Below are positions 27,195 to 35,546 of a DNA stretch of 64,000 nucleotides, one piece after another (position 1 is the stretch's first letter; each line of letters starts with the position of its first letter). The translations under genes were made by a program, and so were the position numbers. The DNA lies in NCBI RefSeq assembly GCF_900108015.1, contig NZ_FNVP01000008.1:62001-126000 (forward strand), in the 5' to 3' direction. Under the pieces are notes generated by a model. It was not told where the DNA came from. It searched no databases and worked only from the letters and a program-made list of their open reading frames with translations. This DNA comes from Flavobacterium urumqiense. Its GTDB lineage: Bacteria > Bacteroidota > Bacteroidia > Flavobacteriales > Flavobacteriaceae.

Positions 27195-27731
27195 TTAATC
27201 TATAAATTCTTTATCATCAAAATGATTTTTCATTATTGAAATTCCTCTTTGCAAAAGTAAGTTGTTAGGGTAGATAACCATTTCTCCATCAAGAGTTTTC
27301 AAGTACACATGAAAAGCACCGATATCTTCGATTTCAGCTTCAAAAGGGAAATCTTTGTCATGAATTTTTATTATATCACCAATTTTAAACGGAAAAGAAA
27401 AGAACAAAATAATACCAGATGTGATGTTACTCAAAATAGACCATTGGGCAAACATGGCAACGCCTACTACTGTTGTAATGGAGGAAAGAGCAATAAAAAT
27501 ATCTTTGGTCTGCACTCCCCAGATTAAGACTAAAGCTATAAACGCTACAATGTTAATAAATAAATGAATGTATTTAATTACTAAATTTGTTCGATGCTCC
27601 AGAGTATGACTTGATTCAGCATAACGTCTTACTAATTTTGTAGTTATCAATCGTAATGAAATGTAGACAATCAAAAGTATTCCTGTACCAATTAGTTCTT
27701 TTGTATAATCGAAAATTAGATTTATACCCAT
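27195..27731 (-). CDS. MscS-family mechanosensitive ion channel
   Basis: 178-residue small-conductance mechanosensitive channel. Three hydrophobic segments are followed by the pore helix and beta domain: VGVAMFAQWSILSNITSGIILFF corresponds to TM3 of MscS, and FPFKIGDIIKIHD to the start of the upper beta domain. It is shorter than E. coli MscS (286) because the C-terminal alpha/beta vestibule is missing, as in many short Bacteroidota homologs. It would open under osmotic down-shock. The gene follows maf by 7 bases at the 3' end of the DUF2520-kdsC-ubiA-maf operon. Confidence 0.88.
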   Translation of the reverse strand: MGINLIFDYTKELIGTGILLIVYISLRLITTKLVRRYAESSHTLEHRTNLVIKYIHLFINIVAFIALVLIWGVQTKDIFIALSSITTVVGVAMFAQWSILSNITSGIILFFSFPFKIGDIIKIHDKDFPFEAEIEDIGAFHVYLKTLDGEMVIYPNNLLLQRGISIMKNHFDDKEFID

Positions 27732-27738
27732 GATTTTA

Positions 27739-28323
27739 TTAGGCTAATTTACTTAAATATTCATATACTTTATCAGTAGGCATACCCATCACATTGGCGT
27801 AAGAACCTTCAATTTTTGAAACGCCAATAAAACCGATCCATTCCTGAATACCATAAGCACCTGCTTTATCATACGGTTTGTAATTTTCCAAATAATAGGC
27901 AATAGCTTCATCACTTAATTCGTTGAAAGTAACTTTAGTCAGCTCATTAAGAACCGTTGTTTCTGAAGTACTTTTAAAACAAACCGAGGTAATCACTTCA
28001 TGTGTTGTATTCGACAATGATTTCAGGATTTCAAAAGCATCTTGCTGATTTTTTGGTTTCCCCAAAGCTTTGTTATTATGCCAAACAATCGTATCACTTG
28101 TTATAAGGATTTCATTCGGTTGTAATTCGCCTTCAAAAGCACTTGCTTTCAATGCAGCCAAATAATCTGTAATTTCTGCGGCTTTTAATTCCCGAGGGTA
28201 TACTTCTTCAATTTCTTTTAATCGGATTTCAAAATCCAAATCTAAATCTTTAAAGAATTGTTGACGTCGTGGAGAACCCGAAGCAAGAATCAGATTGTAT
28301 TTTTGTAATTTATTTTTAAGCAT
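27739..28323 (-). CDS. maf: Maf family nucleoside triphosphate pyrophosphatase
   Basis: 194-residue cytoplasmic enzyme that hydrolyses non-canonical or modified nucleoside triphosphates and has been linked to septum inhibition. Signature pieces are LASGSPRRQQF near the N-terminus (residues 14-24), the SDTIVWHNNKALGKPKNQQDA block with the catalytic Asp and Lys, and YDKAGAYGIQEWIG with the Gln of the dTTP/UTP-type group. The start overlaps the end of the upstream prenyltransferase gene by 8 bases, so the two are translationally coupled. Which nucleotide is preferred cannot be settled from sequence. Confidence 0.92.
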   Translation of the reverse strand: MLKNKLQKYNLILASGSPRRQQFFKDLDLDFEIRLKEIEEVYPRELKAAEITDYLAALKASAFEGELQPNEILITSDTIVWHNNKALGKPKNQQDAFEILKSLSNTTHEVITSVCFKSTSETTVLNELTKVTFNELSDEAIAYYLENYKPYDKAGAYGIQEWIGFIGVSKIEGSYANVMGMPTDKVYEYLSKLA

Positions 28324-29239
28324 TGTATTTCATATTTATGGTGATTACAACAATAGATAAAATTCCGAAAAAAAGTATCCATTTTAGTAACAAACTCAAT
28401 TGATTAAAGTCTTTTTTTGTTTTTGCATTCCAAATTTTTATTGTGAAATATAGTAGTGGTCCTATTACAAAAAATAAGAAGTAAATAGTGGTGTAAATTA
28501 AAAGGAACAAATTGTTATAAATATAAAAAAGAATGCCTATTATGGGGATAAAACTTAATGCAAAAACGATTTTAGTGGTTCTGCTAATCCCTACAGCTAC
28601 TGGTAAAGTATATATTCCATGATTATAATCTCCATTTACATCTTCTAAATCTTTAACGATTTCCCTAATAAAATTAAGGAAGAAAGTAAAAATCGCATAA
28701 TCTAAAAGAATAGAGAAAATAATAGACATTTGTGCCTGGTTTCCTTCATAAGTAGCAGGATATAAATCAAAAATTCCTATTATAACAACGCTGAAAGCGA
28801 GCAATAAAGCCACAATTATATTTCCTATGAGAACCATTTGTTTTAAACTTGTGGCGTAAAGATAAAGGGTGGCGGCAATCAAAATAAAAATAGAAGCAAA
28901 ACCAGGTTTCATTATCACATTTGATAGGTAAAATCCAATACCCACACCAACACAATTAAGCACAACATATATATTGTAGGCTTTTGCTTCAGAAATTATT
29001 TTACCTACAACTACATCATTCGGTTTGTTATCGTTATCCGTATTTTGGTCAACTATATTATTGATCACATAACCACCTGCTGCAAGTAAAACGGTGGATA
29101 AGACTAATAATAAATATTGCCAATCTGCTAGGGACAATGGGATACTTTGAAATTTAAAAAACCCATATCTGAAAATGAGTTGCATAAATGCAAGCAGCAG
29201 TAAATTTTGGTAACGGATTAGTTTTAGAAATGGAAACAT
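28316..29239 (-). CDS. UbiA-superfamily prenyltransferase, geranylgeranylglycerol-phosphate geranylgeranyltransferase-like
   Basis: 307-residue polytopic membrane enzyme with about eight to nine helices. The first Asp-rich motif is NNIVDQNTDNDNKP (about 61-74), and the second is KDLEDVNGDYNHG (about 196-208), both needed for Mg2+ and prenyl diphosphate binding. Bacteroidota members of this branch are usually named geranylgeranylglycerol-phosphate geranylgeranyltransferase after their archaeal lipid homologs, but their product in bacteria is not settled. It is distinct from menA at 49200. It sits between kdsC (44 bases upstream) and maf (8-base overlap) in one operon. Confidence 0.82.
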   Translation of the reverse strand: MFPFLKLIRYQNLLLLAFMQLIFRYGFFKFQSIPLSLADWQYLLLVLSTVLLAAGGYVINNIVDQNTDNDNKPNDVVVGKIISEAKAYNIYVVLNCVGVGIGFYLSNVIMKPGFASIFILIAATLYLYATSLKQMVLIGNIIVALLLAFSVVIIGIFDLYPATYEGNQAQMSIIFSILLDYAIFTFFLNFIREIVKDLEDVNGDYNHGIYTLPVAVGISRTTKIVFALSFIPIIGILFYIYNNLFLLIYTTIYFLFFVIGPLLYFTIKIWNAKTKKDFNQLSLLLKWILFFGILSIVVITINMKYNA

Positions 29240-29282
29240 TTATTTCATTTAAAATTTATAATTCAATATTTTAAAATAGCAA

Positions 29283-29810
29283 CTAATCGTGTTTCCCGTC
29301 AAAATGTTCCATCCATTTTCCTTGCACCTTCATCACTTGTTCAATCACGTCACGAGCGGCTCCTTTTCCACCGTTTATATGCGAAATATATGTACAAATC
29401 GCCTTAATTTCAGGACTTGCGTCTTGCGGACAAGTAGGCAAACCAACTAATTTCATGACATGATAATCAGGAATATCATCTCCCATATACAAAACGTGTT
29501 CTGGATTTATATTGTAAACATCCGTATATTCATCAAAGGTCTCTACTTTGTTTGGTGTTCCTAAATATATGTCAGTAATACCAAGGTTTCTTAACCGAAT
29601 TCTAACGCCTTCATTACTTCCGCCTGAAATAATACAGACATTATAACCACTTTCCACAGCTGCTTTCATGGCATAACCATCACGAATATTCATAGTTCGC
29701 AAAATAGCTCCTTCATTAGTTACAAAAACAGAGCTGTCAGTTAGTACGCCATCGACATCAAAAATAAAAGTGGTGATATCGTTCATTATTTCTTTATAAC
29801 TTTTTGCCAT
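29283..29810 (-). CDS. kdsC: KdsC-type 3-deoxy-D-manno-octulosonate 8-phosphate phosphatase
   Basis: 175-residue HAD-superfamily phosphatase of the KdsC/YrbI group, which removes phosphate from KDO-8-P during lipid A-core synthesis. The nucleophile motif is DVDGVLTDS (Asp18, Asp20), motif II is ISGGSNEGV, the conserved Lys is in GTPNKVE, and the metal-binding motif is MGDDIPDYHVM. A tetrameric cap-less form of this length is typical. The 5' end overlaps the preceding DUF2520 gene by 17 bases. Other KDO genes are not in the window. Confidence 0.9.
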   Translation of the reverse strand: MAKSYKEIMNDITTFIFDVDGVLTDSSVFVTNEGAILRTMNIRDGYAMKAAVESGYNVCIISGGSNEGVRIRLRNLGITDIYLGTPNKVETFDEYTDVYNINPEHVLYMGDDIPDYHVMKLVGLPTCPQDASPEIKAICTYISHINGGKGAARDVIEQVMKVQGKWMEHFDGKHD

Positions 29811-30567
29811 TATGCTGTATAGATTGTGTTAAGGTTTTATAAATTTTTAAATGGTTTTCATTGGATAAAAACGCTTCATGTGCTTCAATAGTTGCACTGT
29901 CATTGCGTTTTGCCGGTCCTGTTTGTGCTTCCTCCGGCGAAAGTACCATTATTTTTTGTGCCGTTTCTGCAATTAGAGGTTTTAGAATTTCGAAAGGAAC
30001 CTGATTTTCCTGACAAATTTCACTTCCTATTTGGTACAAATGATTGGTGAAATTATTGACAAATACAGCCGCAACATGCAATGCTTTTCGTTGTTCAGAA
30101 TTAATGGCGAAAACTTTATCGGAAATCATTTTTGCTACTTTTTCCAATAATTGAAAATCAGTGGCATTTTCGCTTTCTAAACAAATTGGGATGACTTCAA
30201 AATCAACTTCTTTATTTTTAGTAAATGTTTGCAAGGGATAGAAAACGCCTTTACGGTTATCATTATCCAAAGCATTCAAGGGAATGCTTCCGGAAGTATG
30301 CACCACCAAACGGTTTTTGAAAGAAAGTTGCGAAGAAACAGCAGCAATTGCATCATCAGAAACGGCAATGATATACAAATCAGCTTCTTCCAAAGCCTCT
30401 AAATCATCTGTGATTTTATTTAAATCCAGTAAGTGCGAAAGACTTTCTTTTTGTCTTGAAAAAACTTGAATCAAGTCGATTTCTGTTCCTATGTTTTGGG
30501 AGTTTTGAAAGGCAACAATCAAATGTTGGGCTACATTTCCAGAACCAATAATTATTACTTTAGTCAT
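29794..30567 (-). CDS. Rossmann-like and DUF2520 domain-containing protein
   Basis: 257 residues. The N-terminal nucleotide-binding motif is VIIGSGNVAQHL (residues 5-16), like an F420H2:NADP/pyrroline-carboxylate reductase Rossmann domain; the C-terminal all-alpha DUF2520 part runs from about 140 (KVFAINSEQRKALHVAAVFVNNFTNHLYQIG) to the end. This two-domain protein is widespread, but its reaction is unknown; an NAD(P)-dependent dehydrogenase is likely from the fold. It is the first gene of the minus-strand operon with kdsC, the prenyltransferase, maf and mscS. A perfect -7 box ends only 4 bases before the ATG, predicting a leaderless or nearly leaderless mRNA. Confidence 0.88.
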   Translation of the reverse strand: MTKVIIIGSGNVAQHLIVAFQNSQNIGTEIDLIQVFSRQKESLSHLLDLNKITDDLEALEEADLYIIAVSDDAIAAVSSQLSFKNRLVVHTSGSIPLNALDNDNRKGVFYPLQTFTKNKEVDFEVIPICLESENATDFQLLEKVAKMISDKVFAINSEQRKALHVAAVFVNNFTNHLYQIGSEICQENQVPFEILKPLIAETAQKIMVLSPEEAQTGPAKRNDSATIEAHEAFLSNENHLKIYKTLTQSIQHNGKKL

Positions 30568-30571
30568 AGGG

Positions 30572-30579
30572 CAAAATTA
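30572..30579 (-). promoter_or_regulatory. -7 box of the DUF2520-kdsC operon, almost touching the start codon
   Basis: The minus strand reads TAATTTTG-CCCT-ATG: an exact TAnnTTTG followed after 4 bases by the start codon. Transcription would then begin at or within a base or two of the ATG. Confidence 0.5.
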
Positions 30580-30728
30580 GCAAAAAAATATTAAGTGTTT
30601 TTGATCGCTTTTTATGTTCGTTTGTGAAGTGAAATTGGTAGTAAAATCATTTTTTTATCAGAAAACAAAAAGTCTTAATTTTGGATTAAATTAACAATTG
30701 TACAAATATAAAAGTCAACATTTTTAAG

Positions 30729-30736
30729 TACTTTTG
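30729..30736 (+). promoter_or_regulatory. -7 promoter box of the ResB/CcsA gene
   Basis: TACTTTTG matches TAnnTTTG, 32 bases upstream of the ATG at 30769, divergent from the DUF2520 promoter. No good -33 TTTG at the expected distance. Confidence 0.45.
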
Positions 30737-30768
30737 TGACACTTTATACGAAATGAAATACCCTACAA

Positions 30769-33700
30769 ATGATTAAAAAAATATTCTCTATTTTGTTCTC
30801 TACACGATTAATGGCTATCCTTTTCTTATCATTTGCAATTGCAATGGGAGCCGGAACTTTTATCGAAAGCAAATACAATACTGATACCGCAAAAATTTGG
30901 ATTTACAACGCTTGGTGGTTTGAAGCCATTATGGTGTTTTTTATGATCAATTTCATAGGAAATATTAAGCGTTATCAATTATTGAAAAAAGAAAAATGGG
31001 CGACTTTGTTACTCCATTTGTCTTTTGTCTTTATTCTTTTGGGAGCATTCGTTACCCGATATATTAGTTATGAAGGTATGATGCCTATTCGCGAAGGCGC
31101 TGCAGAAAATCAAGTTTTTTCAGATAAAACCTTTCTTACCGTTTTTGTTGATGGTGAATACAAAGGCGAGATGAAACGCAGAGTTTTTGAAAAACCTTTG
31201 TTGCTTTCGCCAGTTACCAATAATAATTTTTCTATTTCAGATAAATTTGCTGATACTGAATTCAAAGTAGAATATAAAAATTTTATTTTGGGTGCAAAAG
31301 AAATCATCAAACCGGATACTAAAGGTACTTTGTATTTTAAAATAGTAGAAGCAGGTGATGGCGGACGTCATGAACACATGCTAAAAGAAGGTGAAATTCA
31401 AAATATACATAATGTATTATTTTCATTGAATAAATATACTGAAGGAGCTATAAATATAAATATTGCCGGCAATACGAGCACTATCCAAACACCATTTGAA
31501 GGTAATTATATGCGTATGGCTGATAAATTACAGGGTAAAGTGGCTAAAGGAGCAGCGCAACCATTGATGATGCGTTCTTTGTATACTATTGGTGAAATGC
31601 GATTTGTATTTCCAGATCCTGCGGTGAAAGGTGTAATTGCGTATGATTCAAAAAATGATTTTAAGGCAAAGAATCACGAAGATGCTTTGGTTTTGAATGT
31701 ATCTGCTCAAGGACAACAGAAAGAAGTTACAATACTAGGTTCTAAAGGTAAAATTGGAGAATCCAAAACAGTAAAAATAGGGAATATAGAGTATACTTTA
31801 TTCTACGGAAGTAAGGCTTATGTCTTGCCTTTCAAGATAAAACTGAATAATTTTATCGCCAAAAAATATCCTGGAACGGAGAAGAGCTACTCTTCTTTTG
31901 AAAGCCAGGTGACCGTTCAGGATTCAACAAAATCATTTGATGCCAGAATTTTTATGAATAATGTTTTAGATTATAAACAGTTTCGATTTTTTCAATCTTC
32001 ATTCGATCCTGATGAAAAAGGAACAGTATTATCCGTAAATCATGATTTTTGGGGAACAGCCATTACTTACAGCGGTTACTTCATGTTGTTTTTTGCAATG
32101 ATGTCGATCATGTTTACCAAGTATTCCCGTTTTGCTGATTTAAAACGAAAACTGGAAGTAGTAAAAGCGAAGAAGGCTAAGTTAATTACGATTTTAGTTT
32201 TGATGCTCAGCTTCAGTGGTTTTGCTCAAAAACATGATGAGCATCAACATCAGACACCAAATGAGAAACAACTGGATTCTTTACTGAATAAATATAAAGT
32301 TCCTGAAGATCATGCGGCCAAATTTGGAAGATTAGTTATCCAAGACGCCGGAGGAAGAATGAAGCCTATCAATACTTTTTCATCTGAATTGTTGCGAAAA
32401 GTGAGTCATATGGAAACCTATAATGGAATGAATTCTGACCAGGTATTATTATCGATGACAGAATATGCAAAAATATGGATTGAAGTTCCTTTAATTTATA
32501 TCAAGGCAGGAAATGATAGCATTCGAAAAATTATTGGTATTGATAAAGAAGCTACATACGCTCCTTTCATCTCCTTTTTTGACGAAAAAGGAAATTATAA
32601 ACTATCTCGTTACTTGGATGATGCTTTCAAGAATGCCAATCCGAATCAATTCGAAAAGGACTTTATAGAAACTGATAAAAAAGTTAATCTAATGGAATCG
32701 GCTTTAAGCGGACGAATATTAAAGATTTTCCCTATTCCGAACGATGCAAATAATAAATGGATTTCCTATTTAGAATTGAATGAATCAGGTATGAAGGGAA
32801 TGGATTCGACTTATACTAAAAGTGTATTGCCATTATATTTTGGGACTTTGACCAATGCAGCTGATACCAAAGATTTTAAAACAGCTAACGAATTATTAGA
32901 AAGCATAAATGGTTTTCAGAAGAAATTTGGAGCTAAAGTAAGACCAAGTGAAGAGAAAATTTCATTGGAAATCTTGTATAACAAATCAGATATTTTCAAG
33001 AATCTTTTCATGGCTTATTTTACAGTAGGTTGTTTAATGTTAATTTTTACAATACTAAATATTATTTTTGAGAAAAAGATATTGCGTATCGCGATTAATT
33101 CTTTTCACATAATTATTGGAATATTATTTGGTTTACACACCATTGGATTGATTGCGCGCTGGTTCATTTCCGGTCACGCACCTTGGAGTAACGCGTATGA
33201 ATCGATTATATATGTGGCTTGGGCAACAATGTTTTTTGGTTTGGCTTTTGACAGAAAATCAAAACTTACGGTTGCGGCATCAGCATTTGTTACTTCAATG
33301 ATTTTGTTTGCCGCTTTTATGAACTGGATTGATCCTGAAATAGCTAATTTGCAACCCGTTCTTAATTCGTATTGGTTGATGATTCACGTAGCGGTGATCG
33401 TTGCAAGTTATGGTCCATTTGCGTTAGGAATGATATTGGGAACTGTTTCACTATTATTGATTTTGTTTACCAATGAAAAAAACAAAGCCAAAATGGATTT
33501 GAATATCCAGGAAATCACCTATATCAATGAAATGGCATTGACAGTAGGTTTAATTATGCTAACTATTGGAAACTTTCTTGGTGGACAATGGGCCAATGAA
33601 AGCTGGGGACGTTATTGGGGTTGGGATCCAAAAGAAACTTGGGCTTTAATCAGTATTATGGTCTATGCTTTTGTAATTCACGCTCGATTTGTTCCGTCTT

Positions 33701-33912
33701 TACGTGGTAAATGGATATTTAACCTAATGAGTATGTTTGCTTTTGTATCCATTTTATTTACCTATTATGGAGTGAATTTTCACTTAGTAGGTTTGCATTC
33801 CTATGCAAGTGGTGAAGCTAAATCGTTAAGTTGGATATGGATTTCATTAGGAGCAATTGCTTTTTTTGGAGCTATTTCGTATCCAAAATATAGAAAGTAC
33901 TATAAGAAATAG
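30769..33912 (+). CDS. cytochrome c biogenesis protein, ResB-CcsA (CcsB-CcsA) fusion
   Basis: 1047-residue inner-membrane protein of the system II cytochrome c maturation pathway, which exports haem and attaches it to apocytochromes. The N-terminal ResB/Ccs1-like half has early helices (10-30, 45-62, 75-95), a long periplasmic region and another helix near 438-455. A second soluble region (about 490-740) leads into the CcsA half with eight or so helices, the His-containing FISGHAPWSNAYES, the tryptophan-rich haem motif ESWGRYWGWDPKETWA (about 944-959) and HLVGLHSYASG. The fused form is standard in Bacteroidota. It has its own promoter and a terminator shared with the anti-sigma gene. Confidence 0.93.
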   Translation: MIKKIFSILFSTRLMAILFLSFAIAMGAGTFIESKYNTDTAKIWIYNAWWFEAIMVFFMINFIGNIKRYQLLKKEKWATLLLHLSFVFILLGAFVTRYISYEGMMPIREGAAENQVFSDKTFLTVFVDGEYKGEMKRRVFEKPLLLSPVTNNNFSISDKFADTEFKVEYKNFILGAKEIIKPDTKGTLYFKIVEAGDGGRHEHMLKEGEIQNIHNVLFSLNKYTEGAININIAGNTSTIQTPFEGNYMRMADKLQGKVAKGAAQPLMMRSLYTIGEMRFVFPDPAVKGVIAYDSKNDFKAKNHEDALVLNVSAQGQQKEVTILGSKGKIGESKTVKIGNIEYTLFYGSKAYVLPFKIKLNNFIAKKYPGTEKSYSSFESQVTVQDSTKSFDARIFMNNVLDYKQFRFFQSSFDPDEKGTVLSVNHDFWGTAITYSGYFMLFFAMMSIMFTKYSRFADLKRKLEVVKAKKAKLITILVLMLSFSGFAQKHDEHQHQTPNEKQLDSLLNKYKVPEDHAAKFGRLVIQDAGGRMKPINTFSSELLRKVSHMETYNGMNSDQVLLSMTEYAKIWIEVPLIYIKAGNDSIRKIIGIDKEATYAPFISFFDEKGNYKLSRYLDDAFKNANPNQFEKDFIETDKKVNLMESALSGRILKIFPIPNDANNKWISYLELNESGMKGMDSTYTKSVLPLYFGTLTNAADTKDFKTANELLESINGFQKKFGAKVRPSEEKISLEILYNKSDIFKNLFMAYFTVGCLMLIFTILNIIFEKKILRIAINSFHIIIGILFGLHTIGLIARWFISGHAPWSNAYESIIYVAWATMFFGLAFDRKSKLTVAASAFVTSMILFAAFMNWIDPEIANLQPVLNSYWLMIHVAVIVASYGPFALGMILGTVSLLLILFTNEKNKAKMDLNIQEITYINEMALTVGLIMLTIGNFLGGQWANESWGRYWGWDPKETWALISIMVYAFVIHARFVPSLRGKWIFNLMSMFAFVSILFTYYGVNFHLVGLHSYASGEAKSLSWIWISLGAIAFFGAISYPKYRKYYKK

Positions 33913-33931
33913 TTTGTGAATTATCTTTATA

Positions 33932-33965
33932 AAAAAAGGTTCAACTTAACGGTTGAACCTTTTTT
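33932..33965. terminator. bidirectional terminator between ResB/CcsA and anti-sigma genes
   Basis: GGTTCAAC / GTTGAACC (8 perfect pairs, extended by A6/T6 to 14) with a 6-base loop. The A run before and T run after serve both convergent genes. Confidence 0.9.
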
Positions 33966-33990
33966 ATTAATAATTAAGAAGAAGTACTAT

Positions 33991-34776
33991 TTATACTTTC
34001 CCCAGAGTATATAATTGTTCCATTGTAGGAGTTAAACTTCCGCCTTTTGGTTCTAATGTAATACCAAAAGCTTCTGCATCAGTTGCGTTATCTACAGCAA
34101 ACATTTTTTGATCATTAACCCTGAAATTGTCCAATAATCCAATGCTTGTAGGAGTTAACGGATTCAATTTTAATGCCCATACTTGATATACCATTCCTTC
34201 TGGAGGTTTCGGTAATCCTGCAGCATCCACATAAACAACTTTCGTTTCTTTATTCCAATATACTTTAGCAGAAGATTGTGGGGCAACGGTTTGGCCACCA
34301 AGTTCTACAACAGTATTGTTTATATCTCTTACGACCGCTAAACTATTTTCGCTAGCTTTGTTTTTCAATTGTAAAGCATTTAAATCTTTTTCCATTTTTG
34401 CTTTCTCCACTTCGGTATTTGCCACTTGAGTGTTAGTTTGCTCTAACTTATTGTATTGGTAACCAATGCCAACTAAAAATAGGACTGCTGCTGCCCAACC
34501 AATATATTGCGACCAGTTTCGAGTTGGTTCCAGCTCGATAACTTTTGAATGTTTGAGTTCCAATTTCTCTTTTATTTTCTCAAAATGCTCCGCAGAAATA
34601 AAGGGTGAAAAATTGGAAGATAAAGCCACAATAGCCGTCTCTATAGCAATAATTTCTTCGTTAATTTCTGAGTTATTTTTTGCCATGGTATTCACTTCCT
34701 CATTTTCGGTTTCACTAAGTAAACCATAAACATAGAGCTCTAAAATACCTGATTCTATATATTCTTTTGCTTCCAT
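33991..34776 (-). CDS. anti-sigma factor (RskA-like)
   Basis: 261-residue single-pass membrane regulator. The N-terminal cytoplasmic part (1-80) has the anti-sigma zinc-less fold pattern (ESGILELYVYGLLSETENEEV), one transmembrane helix is at about 87-108 (YIGWAAAVLFLVGIGYQY), then a coiled segment, and the C-terminal RskA domain (about 155-261; SAKVYWNKETKVVYVDAAGLP, GMVYQVWALKL, FGITLEPKGGS). It would hold the ECF sigma factor encoded directly upstream until an envelope signal releases it. Its ATG overlaps the sigma stop codon by one base (TAATG), giving coupled translation and likely equimolar amounts. Confidence 0.9.
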   Translation of the reverse strand: MEAKEYIESGILELYVYGLLSETENEEVNTMAKNNSEINEEIIAIETAIVALSSNFSPFISAEHFEKIKEKLELKHSKVIELEPTRNWSQYIGWAAAVLFLVGIGYQYNKLEQTNTQVANTEVEKAKMEKDLNALQLKNKASENSLAVVRDINNTVVELGGQTVAPQSSAKVYWNKETKVVYVDAAGLPKPPEGMVYQVWALKLNPLTPTSIGLLDNFRVNDQKMFAVDNATDAEAFGITLEPKGGSLTPTMEQLYTLGKV

Positions 34777-35306
34777 TATACTTTCAAATAATTTCTTAAA
34801 TCATTAATGCAGTTTCGATTGTGAGTTTTAACGGTTCCCAAAGGAATTTCCAATTCATCAGAAGCTTCTTGTTGGGTATACCCTTTAAAAAACAGTAAAT
34901 CTATTATTTGAATACATTTTGGTTTTAATTTTTTTACAAATTCTTGTATACCAATAGTATCAATTTTATTAACGAGTTTGTTACTGTCGTCTAACAGATG
35001 TACGAAATTATCTGAAGAAAGGTTTTTTTGACTGTTATTAAAATTTTTAGAACGCAGTTTGTCAATAGATGTATTTCGGGCAATATTTAGAATCCAGGTA
35101 TAGAAACGTCCTTTACTTTCATGGTACGAATCAATATTTTTCCAGATTTTTACAAATACATCCTGAAGTACATCTTCGGCTTCTTCTCTATTTTTTACAA
35201 GAACATTGATTACTGCAAACAGGCTTTTAGAATACATATCATATAGATGTGTAAAAGCCTTTTCGTCTTTCTTATAAATTAATACTAATAACTGATCTTG
35301 GGTCAT
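34776..35306 (-). CDS. ECF-type sigma-70 family RNA polymerase sigma factor
   Basis: 176 residues. Region 2 is visible at about 14-80 (FTHLYDMYSKSLFAVI, EEAEDVLQDVFVKIWKNI, FYTWILNIARNTSIDKLR) and region 4 at about 120-172 (LLFFKGYTQQEASDELEIPLGTVKTHNRNCINDLR, with its helix-turn-helix). There is no sigma-1 or sigma-3 region, as expected for the SigK-like ECF group. It pairs with the downstream RskA-like anti-sigma factor. Its own promoter looks housekeeping (TTTG-21-TAAGTTTG). It faces away from two DUF4331 genes 241 bases upstream, which are natural candidates for its regulon; that link is inference. Confidence 0.93.
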   Translation of the reverse strand: MTQDQLLVLIYKKDEKAFTHLYDMYSKSLFAVINVLVKNREEAEDVLQDVFVKIWKNIDSYHESKGRFYTWILNIARNTSIDKLRSKNFNNSQKNLSSDNFVHLLDDSNKLVNKIDTIGIQEFVKKLKPKCIQIIDLLFFKGYTQQEASDELEIPLGTVKTHNRNCINDLRNYLKV

Positions 35307-35326
35307 ATTCTTTTATTTTGCAAATA

Positions 35327-35359
35327 CAAACTTATACATTCTTAGTCACAATTGACAAA
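35327..35359 (-). promoter_or_regulatory. housekeeping promoter of the sigma/anti-sigma operon
   Basis: On the minus strand, TTTG (35359-35356), 21 bases, then TAAGTTTG (35334-35327), both exact matches to the Bacteroidota primary sigma consensus, 20 bases before the sigma ATG. Confidence 0.6.
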
Positions 35360-35490
35360 TTTAATCGATATCTGCTTTAAATTAAATTCCAAATAAAAAT
35401 ATTTGTATTTTATTTAAGAATTTAAATACTTCATAATCAATTAATTGAGTAGTTAAATGGTTTATTTTTAATTTTTTTTATGATTTTTAA

Positions 35491-35515
35491 AACCAAACCG
35501 AAAACAATCCCGTAA
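35491..35515 (+). promoter_or_regulatory. candidate ECF-type promoter of the DUF4331 genes
   Basis: AACC (35491) and CGTAA (35511-35515) are separated by 16 bases in a C-rich patch that stands out from the T-rich surroundings. AAC and CGT are the core elements of many ECF promoters, and the spacing fits. No TAnnTTTG box is near the DUF4331 start. Proposed, not demonstrated. Confidence 0.35.
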
Positions 35516-35546
35516 ATGCTACTATAACCTTTTAAATTATAACAAA

